From: an uncultured Desulfurobacterium sp.
Lineage (GTDB): Bacteria > Aquificota > Aquificia > Desulfurobacteriales > Desulfurobacteriaceae
Assembly (NCBI GenBank): GCA_913055135.1
Contig: CAJXJV010000114.1
Coordinates: forward strand, 1-5,071
Direction of reading: 5' to 3'
Length of the DNA stretch: 5,071 nt
Shown: positions 1 to 4,857 of the stretch, one piece after another
Layout of the letters: each line of letters opens with the position of its first letter
Position numbering within the stretch: the first letter of the stretch is position 1
Made by a program: the position numbers and the translations under genes
Notes under the pieces: model-generated
Told to the model about the DNA's origin: nothing
Databases searched by the model: none
Seen by the model: only the letters and a program-made list of their open reading frames with translations

Positions 1-131
1 TGGAACCAGAACTTTTAAATAGTAAAATTAATTCAAGTGTTTCTGTAGTTAGAAAGAGTGTTATATTGAAATGGCCTTTAAAAATGTTTTATAGGGGATT
101 GAAAAAATTATTACCGAAAAAGAATTCCTAA
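1..131 (+). CDS. C-terminal end of an upstream gene, possibly the portal protein (partial)
   Basis: The frame beginning at base 3 is open from the window edge to a TAA at 129-131 and gives 42 residues; the other two forward frames are closed by stops within the first 20 bases. The peptide is rich in Lys, Ser and Asn and ends in a basic helix-like tail (RGLKKLLPKKNS). The next gene starts only 2 nt after the stop, as expected in a tightly packed late operon. No domain can be recognised in so short a tail. The idea that it is the portal rests only on gene order: in T4-like phages the portal (gp20) lies just before the small core proteins and the prohead protease. I am fairly sure it is coding and unsure of its identity. 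Confidence 0.55.
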   Translation, partial: EPELLNSKINSSVSVVRKSVILKWPLKMFYRGLKKLLPKKNS

Positions 132-133
132 AA

Positions 134-625
134 ATGATAGGAAACGAAAAGGAAGAAAAAGAAATTCTTGAAGCTATCAGAGTTGGCATAAGAAAGATGA
201 AACATAAAGTTGTTCCTACATCTGTCAGAGCAAAGAGAAAAGCCTACTACCGTAGAAACAAGGCAAAAATCCTTAGAGCTGTTAAGCAGTGGGCTAAAAG
301 GAATAAAACTGCTCTTAAACAGTACAGGAAGAAGTTCAGGCAAAGATTCGGCGAATCTCAAAATGCAACTCAATTGCCTACAATAGATGAACTCCTCGAA
401 AGAGTCAATGCACTCCTTGAAATCCTTGGAGAACTTGAAGATACCAAAGACATTAAGTCTGCAATTGCGGAGCTTGAATACATAGCAGACTTCCTTGAAG
501 GTTTAAAGGACAATGACATTGACGAGAAAGATGTTGAAGCTGCCATTGAGAACATAGACGCACTCCTTGCTGACATTGAGGAGCTCTTCTTTGGTGAAGA
601 AGAGGAGGACAACAAGAATGAGTAA
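134..625 (+). CDS. Bipolar basic/acidic protein, candidate prohead core or internal head protein
   Basis: This gene encodes 163 residues. Residues 16-72 are extremely basic and contain two tandem 15-residue units (38-52 and 53-67) sharing an aromatic start and an R-N-K core (YYRRNKAK, then WAKRNKTA). Residues 82-163 form a strongly acidic, probably coiled-coil region ending in EEEEDNKNE. The C-terminal half holds several [IL]-x-E tripeptides (I84-D-E, L98-G-E, I111-A-E, I129-D-E), the type of site cut by T4-like prohead proteases. Its place directly before the protease corresponds to T4 genes 67/68, whose products are core proteins, so a core or DNA-contacting internal protein is a reasonable inference; I see no clear homology. 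No good Shine-Dalgarno precedes the ATG, so it may be translated by coupling to the upstream gene 2 nt away. It overlaps the protease start by 8 nt. Confidence 0.85.
   Translation: MIGNEKEEKEILEAIRVGIRKMKHKVVPTSVRAKRKAYYRRNKAKILRAVKQWAKRNKTALKQYRKKFRQRFGESQNATQLPTIDELLERVNALLEILGELEDTKDIKSAIAELEYIADFLEGLKDNDIDEKDVEAAIENIDALLADIEELFFGEEEEDNKNE
601..608 (+). promoter_or_regulatory. Ribosome binding site that fixes the protease start
   Basis: AGAGGAGG lies 9 nt before the ATG at 618, inside the end of the preceding gene. It favours the start at 618 over the longer in-frame ATG at 567, which would add 17 residues read through the preceding gene and has no comparable site. Confidence 0.85.
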
Positions 626-1766
626 ACAACTGATAATAGACTTTGTCTCCGAAATAACTCCTCAACTCGTAGAATCTAAGGATGGCAAGTACAGATTTAA
701 GGGAATTTTTCAGAGAGCAGACGTAAAAAACGGAAACGGAAGGATTTATCCACGGAAAATCCTTGAAAAAGCTGTTGCCAAGTACCAGGAGCTAATAAAA
801 GAAGGCAGGGCTCTCGGAATGATAGAGCATCCTGCCGATGGAAAAACAAAGCTTGATGAAGCTGCAATAAAGATAACCTCTCTTTCTATGAACGATAAGG
901 GAGAAGTAATCGGCGAGGCAGAAGTCCTTGTTGGAACTCCAAAAGGAGACATTCTCAAGAATCTCATAGATAACGGCGTAAAGTTTGGAATCTCCTCAAG
1001 AGGTTCTGGAACTCTTGTAAAGAGGGCAGATGGAACAGTTGTAGTTGGAGAAGATTACGAATTCCTTGCTTTTGACGTTGTCTATGACCCATCAACTCCA
1101 GGAGCTTTCCCTGAGCCGATAAAAGAATCAAAGGAGGATAAACCGATGGAGCTTACGCTGGAGACCCTGAAGAAAGACTATCCAGAACTTGTTGAAGCCA
1201 TCAAAAAGGAAGCCAAAGAAGAAGCGAAAGAAGAACTCAGGCAAGAGTTTGAAGAAAGGGTAATAGAGGCAATTGAACAAAAAACCACAAAGCTTAGAGA
1301 AGAAATTAAAGAGGAGCTCCTTTCCGATCCAGACATAGCTGGAGCAAAAGTTGCTGTTGAAGGAATCCTTGACATCCTTAAACCATTCATCAGTGAAGGC
1401 ATTGCAGGTGAGCATGTTGAAGAACTGAAAGAGAAAATCAAGCAGATGGAAGAGTCTCTGAAGAAAAAAGATGAGGAAATTAAGACTCTCAAGGAAGATA
1501 TAGAACGCAAAGAGATTGCTTTATACATAGAACGAAAACTTTCTGAATCTCCTTACGGTGACAAAATCAAGGAAGCTGGAATTCTCAAAGAGGCTAAGTC
1601 TAAAGAGCAGGTTGACAAGTTGATTCAGGAGTTTGAGGAAAGCATAAGAAAAACGATAGATGAGAGTAATCAGAGAGAACCAAAGGGTAAAAGCAATATC
1701 AATGAAGACAAAACAGGTTCTGTGACAGCAATTTACGAAAAACTTGGATTACCAGTAAGGAGGTAA
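618..1766 (+). CDS. Prohead core protease (peptidase S80, T4 gp21-like) fused to scaffold
   Basis: The 382-residue product has two parts. Residues about 20-168 look like the S80 prohead protease family: KNGNGRIYP (37-45), then GMIEHP with candidate catalytic His71, then GISSRGSG with candidate Ser126/Ser127, and FLAFDVVYDPS with Asp153 as a candidate third residue. Residues 177-382 are highly charged, helical and coiled-coil-like, and end in a short conserved-looking peptide (IYEKLGLPVRR) after a polar linker, the form of a capsid scaffold. In T4 these are separate genes (21 and 22). I count about fourteen [IL]-x-E tripeptides from I168-K-E onward, consistent with self-digestion of the core, although the Glu-rich composition makes many of them expected by chance. 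The gene overlaps its upstream neighbour by 8 nt, and its last codons (AGG AGG TAA) form the ribosome site of the capsid gene. Confidence 0.93.
   Translation: MSKQLIIDFVSEITPQLVESKDGKYRFKGIFQRADVKNGNGRIYPRKILEKAVAKYQELIKEGRALGMIEHPADGKTKLDEAAIKITSLSMNDKGEVIGEAEVLVGTPKGDILKNLIDNGVKFGISSRGSGTLVKRADGTVVVGEDYEFLAFDVVYDPSTPGAFPEPIKESKEDKPMELTLETLKKDYPELVEAIKKEAKEEAKEELRQEFEERVIEAIEQKTTKLREEIKEELLSDPDIAGAKVAVEGILDILKPFISEGIAGEHVEELKEKIKQMEESLKKKDEEIKTLKEDIERKEIALYIERKLSESPYGDKIKEAGILKEAKSKEQVDKLIQEFEESIRKTIDESNQREPKGKSNINEDKTGSVTAIYEKLGLPVRR
1131..1137 (+). promoter_or_regulatory. Internal ribosome binding site for the nested scaffold
   Basis: AAGGAGG stands 8 nt before an in-frame ATG at 1146, within the protease-scaffold gene and exactly at the boundary between protease domain and coiled coil. 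Its strength matches the sites of the major genes in this window. Confidence 0.75.
1146..1766 (+). CDS. Nested in-frame scaffold protein
   Basis: Translation from the internal ATG gives 206 residues (Met177-Arg382 of the fusion), starting MELTLETLKKDYPELVEAI. This removes the whole protease domain and keeps the complete coiled-coil scaffold and its C-terminal tail. The start is preceded by a near-perfect Shine-Dalgarno with normal spacing. The same arrangement, a protease whose 3' half is also expressed alone as scaffold, is known for lambda C/Nu3 and herpesvirus UL26/UL26.5. It would let the phage make much scaffold and little protease from one gene, taking the place of separate T4 genes 21 and 22. 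The nested product is inferred from the sequence signals; only protein or ribosome data can show it is made. Confidence 0.72.
   Translation: MELTLETLKKDYPELVEAIKKEAKEEAKEELRQEFEERVIEAIEQKTTKLREEIKEELLSDPDIAGAKVAVEGILDILKPFISEGIAGEHVEELKEKIKQMEESLKKKDEEIKTLKEDIERKEIALYIERKLSESPYGDKIKEAGILKEAKSKEQVDKLIQEFEESIRKTIDESNQREPKGKSNINEDKTGSVTAIYEKLGLPVRR
1756..1764 (+). promoter_or_regulatory. Ribosome binding site of the major capsid gene
   Basis: TAAGGAGGT is a full-length Shine-Dalgarno, and its AGGAGG core ends 6 nt before the ATG at 1770. The two AGG codons are the last two sense codons of the scaffold and its TAA follows at once. The strength fits the most abundant virion protein. Confidence 0.9.
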
Positions 1767-1769
1767 AAG

Positions 1770-3209
1770 ATGGCTCATATCACTTTTGAAAGTCATGAAG
1801 AGTACAGAGAGTTTGGTCTTGAACTGGCAAAGGATTATAAGGACTTCATACCGGAGCATCTCTCTCCAGACGACAAAGCCTCTATGGCAATAGTTATTAA
1901 TAACGCCTTTGAACAGGTTGCAAAGACTGCCAAGGTAGAAAGAGAGAAAGTTCTTGAATCTTTCCTCGGTGGGAAGTCTGTTATCTGTGAGTCCAACACA
2001 ACGGCAGACCTTCCAGCTTTTGACCTTAACTATCTTGGAATGGTTACCTACGTTTATCAGAATCTTTCGGCTTTTGAGATTGTTCACGTAAGAGGACTCA
2101 ATGCTCCTGAAGGAAAGATTTTCTACAGAAAACCTGTAATGGACAGCACAAAAGGCTATCTCAAACCGGGAACAGAGCTTGCAGCTACTAATACCAACAA
2201 TAAGTATCATCCATACGTTGCAGCAGATCTTGTTGTAGATGATCCATCTCTTGGAACCGGAGACGGAACAAAGAAAGCTTTCTCCGCAACTCTCCAGTAT
2301 AAACCTGTAATTCCAGGAACAGTAACGGTAATTGCTGGAACGGTAGTTGGCAAAGATGATGGTTCAGGAAACATCTCTGGTGATGGAGTCTCTGGAAGTA
2401 TCAACTATTCTACAGGACAGATTTCTGTTGAATTCTCTACAGCTCCAGCAAGCGGTGAAGTTGTAAGAACAACCTACAGGTATGACCAGGAATCCAACAG
2501 TTATGCAGAAATCAAGTTTAAGTATGGAAGTGAACAAGTCAAAGTAATGTCCAGAAAAATTGGAACTTCCTGGACATCTGAATTTGAAGAAGATGTTCAA
2601 GCTTACTTCGGTATTTCCATTGAGTCCGATATGGTTTCTGCAATGAGCCAGCAGGCAATCTTTGAAACAGAAGCCAAGATTCATCTTGAGATTTATGCTC
2701 TTGCCCAGGCTTCAGGGGCAAAAGCAACCTGGTCTGTAACTCCTCCTAATGGAGTAAGCGATAAGGATCACATGTTCTTGCTCAAAAAAGCTATCAATCA
2801 GGTAGATGCAGCTATTGCCAAGCAACTCGGTTATATCCCTGTAGGTAACAGGTTCATCCTCTGTGGAACAGACGCTCTTGCTCACATTGGAGACCTTGAA
2901 GGATTTGAAGGAAATACGGATGTTAAAGGAAACGTCGGTTCTGCAAGAGTGGGTACTCTAAACAAGAAATACATAGTCTATTACAACCCTCAGCTACCAG
3001 ATAATGCTGCCGTTGTAGGAATAAAGCCTGCTGATCCTCTTCTCATGGGAGTCGGTTACTTCCCTTACAAGTTTGAAATCTCTCCAGCCGTCCCAGACAT
3101 TGTTGACGGGAAAGTTGATCCATTCAAGAAAAGAAAGGCTCTTAGGAGTAGAGAAGCATTTAAAGCCGTCAATGAAAGACTCTACGGGCTTGTAACCATC
3201 ACTGAGTAG
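1770..3209 (+). CDS. Major capsid protein, T4 gp23-like (HK97 fold)
   Basis: The gene encodes 479 residues. From memory of T4 gp23, two regions correspond. Residues 86-118 (LNYLGMVTYVYQNLSAF to GKIF) match the segment just after the gp23 maturation cleavage (GMVRRAIPNLIAFD to PTGQVF). Residues 257-310 (VMSRKIGTSWTSEF, then DVQAYFGIS and the following helix) match the gp23 long-helix region (AKSRALKAEYTVELAQDLKAVHG). An [IL]-x-E site at I72-C73-E74 lies where gp23 is cut after residue 65, so residues 1-74 are probably a propeptide. Residues about 160-240 form an inserted Gly/Thr/Val-rich beta module with GDGT at 164-167 and INYSTGQISVEF at 211-222. It follows the scaffold directly, has the strongest ribosome site in the window, and has the length of a gp23-type capsid protein. 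The family call is firm; the insertion boundaries are approximate. Confidence 0.95.
   Translation: MAHITFESHEEYREFGLELAKDYKDFIPEHLSPDDKASMAIVINNAFEQVAKTAKVEREKVLESFLGGKSVICESNTTADLPAFDLNYLGMVTYVYQNLSAFEIVHVRGLNAPEGKIFYRKPVMDSTKGYLKPGTELAATNTNNKYHPYVAADLVVDDPSLGTGDGTKKAFSATLQYKPVIPGTVTVIAGTVVGKDDGSGNISGDGVSGSINYSTGQISVEFSTAPASGEVVRTTYRYDQESNSYAEIKFKYGSEQVKVMSRKIGTSWTSEFEEDVQAYFGISIESDMVSAMSQQAIFETEAKIHLEIYALAQASGAKATWSVTPPNGVSDKDHMFLLKKAINQVDAAIAKQLGYIPVGNRFILCGTDALAHIGDLEGFEGNTDVKGNVGSARVGTLNKKYIVYYNPQLPDNAAVVGIKPADPLLMGVGYFPYKFEISPAVPDIVDGKVDPFKKRKALRSREAFKAVNERLYGLVTITE
1983..1994 (+). other. Predicted prohead-protease cleavage site in the capsid protein
   Basis: These codons encode I72-C73-E74-S75. 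T4 gp21 cuts after Glu in [IL]-x-E, and the residues after E74 resemble the mature N-terminus of gp23. An alternative site, I27-P28-E29, is also present but lies much further from the conserved core. Confidence 0.55.
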
Positions 3210-3219
3210 GGAGTAAGCA

Positions 3220-3573
3220 ATGGCTGAGAAGTGGATAAAAGTAACTCCTGGAGTGATTACAGGATATTTCAAGGGAAAGAGAATCCGAATAAAGCAGAAC
3301 GATGTTATAGAGGACGCCGAGCTGGTCAAGGTCTATCCGCAGGACTTTAAACCTGTAAAGACTTCTGCCATCAGGGAAGTCCCGGTAGTCTCGAATCCCT
3401 CCTCCCCGGTAGAGCAGGAGCCCTCTGAGGCTCCTCTTTTTACTGAAGAGCAACTTGAAAAGCTTCATAAAAAAGAACTCCTGGAGATAGCAAAGAAGAT
3501 GGGGATTGAAACAGAAGGCTTGAAGAAGGATGAGTTGATAAAAGCCATTCTGGAGGCACAGAAAGATGAATGA
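3220..3573 (+). CDS. Small head-module protein with C-terminal HeH/SAP-like domain
   Basis: The product has 117 residues. Residues 1-45 look like a small beta-rich domain (KWIKVTPGVITGYFKGKRIRI). Residues 46-74 are a Pro/Ser/Glu linker. Residues 75-115 form two short helices around a turn, with a basic KKELLEIAKKMGI segment and a KKDELIKAI segment. That is the pattern of the HeH/LEM/SAP-like fold that recurs in small phage proteins and in the Rho N-terminus, where it often binds nucleic acid. GGGAG at 3209-3213 ends 6 nt before the ATG, and the capsid stop codon lies just upstream. The last 8 nt overlap the next gene. A terminator-like hairpin is embedded in the linker codons. The role is unknown; connector, head completion or DNA contact are possible. 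Confidence 0.88.
   Translation: MAEKWIKVTPGVITGYFKGKRIRIKQNDVIEDAELVKVYPQDFKPVKTSAIREVPVVSNPSSPVEQEPSEAPLFTEEQLEKLHKKELLEIAKKMGIETEGLKKDELIKAILEAQKDE
3416..3441 (+). terminator. Intrinsic-terminator-like hairpin inside a gene
   Basis: AGGAGCC (3416-3422) and GGCTCCT (3429-3435) form a perfect 7-bp GC-rich stem with a 6-nt loop, followed directly by C and five T (3436-3441). This is the standard form of a rho-independent terminator. It lies about 200 nt after the capsid stop, in the low-complexity linker of the next gene, so it could end a fraction of transcripts just after the capsid gene. Translating ribosomes would weaken it. Confidence 0.55.
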
Positions 3574-3871
3574 AACTATCCTCCAGAGTCTTCAAAAGAA
3601 GTACCCTATTAATGCCCTTCAGAAAGTTTTGAAACTTCCAAAGAACATTAGCCTTGACCAGCTCAGTGGTTTAATCAGAAACGAGTTCAGAAAAGCTGTT
3701 GGAAGAAACGTTGAAGCATGGATTAGCGATATATACAAAGATTACGTGATTGCTTACTTCTCAAATGAAGGTAAATATTACAAGATTCCTTTCTCCATCG
3801 ACGGCACCTCTATAAAGTTTGATTTCTCTAAGAAGGTTGAAGTAGTGAGAAGTTGGACGGAGGTGAAATAG
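3566..3871 (+). CDS. Small phage protein with a compact beta module
   Basis: The 101-residue product has a helical N-terminal half (residues 1-47) and a beta-rich second half. Residues 52-95 read WISDIYKDYVIAY, then YYKIPFSIDG, then a VEVV strand. From memory, this W-[IV]-x-D-[IVF]-[YF]-x-D-[YF]-[VI] pattern followed by a Y-Y-[KR]-[IV]-P-[FY]-x-[IV]-D-G hairpin recurs in phage protease/scaffold or other head proteins, usually as part of a longer chain; here it stands almost alone. I do not know its function. TGGAGG at 3551-3556 ends 9 nt before the ATG, and the gene overlaps its upstream neighbour by 8 nt, so translation is probably coupled. Its stop codon lies in the loop of a stable hairpin. 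A second, out-of-frame ATG at 3570 is not used. Confidence 0.87.
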   Translation: MNETILQSLQKKYPINALQKVLKLPKNISLDQLSGLIRNEFRKAVGRNVEAWISDIYKDYVIAYFSNEGKYYKIPFSIDGTSIKFDFSKKVEVVRSWTEVK

Positions 3872-3888
3872 TGTGTTTGCCTCCGTTC
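3855..3888 (+). promoter_or_regulatory. Stable hairpin around the stop codon of the preceding gene
   Basis: Bases 3855-3867 pair with 3876-3888 over about 13 bp. The seven-pair core ACGGAGG/CCTCCGT is perfect and the extensions include three G-U pairs. The 8-nt loop contains the TAG of the upstream gene and a GTG. A short pyrimidine tract (TTTCC) follows, too weak for a confident terminator call. The stem hides a GGAGG, so it could work as an attenuator, an RNA end protector or a translational switch. Confidence 0.45.
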
Positions 3889-3921
3889 TTTCCAATACCA
3901 AAAACAAACAACAGGAGGTAG
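3871..3921 (+). CDS. Possible 16-codon leader peptide
   Basis: A GTG at 3871, 7 nt after GGAGG (3859-3863), opens a frame of 16 codons encoding MCLPPFFPIPKTNNRR and ending at TAG 3919-3921, 6 nt before the next ATG and in the same frame as that gene. It overlaps the upstream stop codon by one base, and its last codons (AGG AGG) form the ribosome site of the next gene. This repeats the protease/capsid junction, where AGG AGG TAA has the same double role. Translation of the leader would open the hairpin and deliver ribosomes to the next start. The frame is short enough to arise by chance, so confidence is low. Confidence 0.22.
   Translation: MCLPPFFPIPKTNNRR
3913..3919 (+). promoter_or_regulatory. 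Ribosome binding site of the 3928 gene
   Basis: AGGAGGT lies 8 nt before the ATG at 3928. This strong site, together with a 56-nt gap from the previous gene, suggests abundant and independent translation. Confidence 0.88.
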
Positions 3922-3927
3922 AGCATT

Positions 3928-4662
3928 ATGGCACTGAAAAACGTAATCCCGGTAGATCAGGTAATGCAGGCTCTGAACGAGCATCTCAACAACGACAGTA
4001 AGCTGGCATTCATTAATGCAGTGGTGAATGCTGCACAGAATCGGTTCAACGAGCTAAGTTCTGAACTTCAAACAGCTGTTGCTGACCTTCAGAACCAGCT
4101 CAACGTGGTAATGCAGAAGGCTGACATTCTCGAAAACTTTGAACTTGGTCAAGTAGAAGAAGCTCTCAAGGAACTCCTCACAAACCTTGACGCTGCTGGA
4201 CTTTTTGAAACCCTCTGTATTGACATTGGCGGTCAGAAATACAAGCTCTTCTCTGTAGTTCAAGCCCTTGTATCTGCTGACAAGGTAGTTAAGACAGACT
4301 TCAACTGGGATGCAGACAACGATAATCTTTCCTCTGTAACTCTTACTCTCGACGATGGTTCTTCTGTAGTTCTCAATGCAACTGTAAACGACATTACAGA
4401 CGATTCCGGTGAAGTTGTAGGAAAAGAGTTCGTTTACCAGACAGACAACTGGAGGGGACTCCCAGCTTCCTTTAGCCTCAAGTTCAAGAAGGTAGCAGAT
4501 ACGTATTCCGTACTTGGAGAAAACGTTGAGCATGTTGAATGGTTACCAACTGAACAGACCAACATTGTATTCGACCTCAATCCTGAACCTTGCACAGCAG
4601 CAACAGTTGAATCTACAACTCCTGACCTGAATGAAGATGGAACCATAGGAACGGGGGAATAG
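3928..4662 (+). CDS. Acidic virion-type protein with coiled coil, beta region and C-terminal EF-hand-like loop
   Basis: I do not recognise this 244-residue protein. Residues 10-90 are helical, with a heptad-like stretch at 35-90 (ELSSELQTAVADLQNQL), a likely oligomerisation coiled coil. Residues 97-115 carry a short CIDIGGQKYKLF segment. Residues 120-190 are beta-rich, with an Asp/Asn-rich turn DADNDN (128-133) and SVTLTLDDGSSVVL. The last 12 residues, DLNEDGTIGTGE (233-244), match the calcium-binding EF-hand loop pattern (D1, N3, D5, G6, I8, E12) and end exactly at position 12. The composition is acidic and rich in Asn, Thr and Val, typical of exposed virion proteins. The strong ribosome site and the place after the capsid module suggest a decoration protein, head fibre or neck protein; this is inference. 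A run of five G just before the TAG is noted among the findings. Confidence 0.93.
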   Translation: MALKNVIPVDQVMQALNEHLNNDSKLAFINAVVNAAQNRFNELSSELQTAVADLQNQLNVVMQKADILENFELGQVEEALKELLTNLDAAGLFETLCIDIGGQKYKLFSVVQALVSADKVVKTDFNWDADNDNLSSVTLTLDDGSSVVLNATVNDITDDSGEVVGKEFVYQTDNWRGLPASFSLKFKKVADTYSVLGENVEHVEWLPTEQTNIVFDLNPEPCTAATVESTTPDLNEDGTIGTGE

Positions 4663-4733
4663 ATAAGTGGAACTTCATTCTAACCGGTGAGGTGAGTGTT
4701 GCCACGAGTGTTATCGGGGGTGTGTCGGTTTAG
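4659..4733 (+). other. Frame segment encoding the first decapeptide units, without a normal start
   Basis: This frame (codons from 4659) follows the stop of the 3928 gene and runs to TAG 4731-4733. It encodes LTGEVSV and then IGGVSV, which fit the ten-residue repeat found in the +1 frame just downstream. It lacks an ATG, GTG or TTG before the repeat; only ATA (4659) or ATT (4677) are available, or entry by -1 slippage from the upstream gene. Either a non-standard start, recoding, or a mutation or sequencing error has separated it from its continuation. Confidence 0.5.
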
Positions 4734-4857
4734 GCACACCCTTTCTTTCTCTACACAGGTAAAGAGGAAACTTTCTCGTCATTTAAGTGTGAGAAGACGG
4801 CTTAGAGACACAGTTTCGGTAGCAAGAAAAATTACAGGTAATGTCTGGGTAAGAAAG
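4677..4857 (+). repeat. Six tandem ten-residue protein repeats spanning two reading frames
   Basis: Units start at 4677 and 4707 in one frame, then at 4738, 4768, 4798 and 4828 in the +1 frame. The consensus is roughly x-[LIV]-x-x-x-[VL]-S-V-x-R. The clearest matches are LTGEVSV (unit 1), VSVAR (unit 5) and ITGNVWV (unit 6). The codons differ between units, so the periodicity is in the protein and not simply in recently duplicated DNA. The spacing is exactly 30 nt except for one extra base between units 2 and 3. Confidence 0.65.

Noticed and set aside
66..95. Possible sigma70-type promoter, TTGAAA then TATAGG with 18-nt spacing
   Set aside because: It lies inside the end of the upstream gene in AT-rich DNA, where such matches are common, and the -10 match is only 4 of 6. 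Not strong enough to annotate.
567..617. Longer start of the protease at ATG 567
   Set aside because: It would add 17 residues lying within the preceding gene and has no good Shine-Dalgarno; the ATG at 618 has AGAGGAGG at proper spacing and the S80 protein begins naturally there.
3873..3989. Second GTG frame from 3873 overlapping the start of the 3928 gene
   Set aside because: It is open for about 38 codons but reads through the strong start of the 3928 gene in another frame, and its peptide has no recognisable features; the GTG at 3871 is no farther from the GGAGG.
4667..4690. Tiny frame GTG 4667 to TGA 4690
   Set aside because: It has only seven codons, lacks a Shine-Dalgarno, and conflicts with the repeat-encoding frame.
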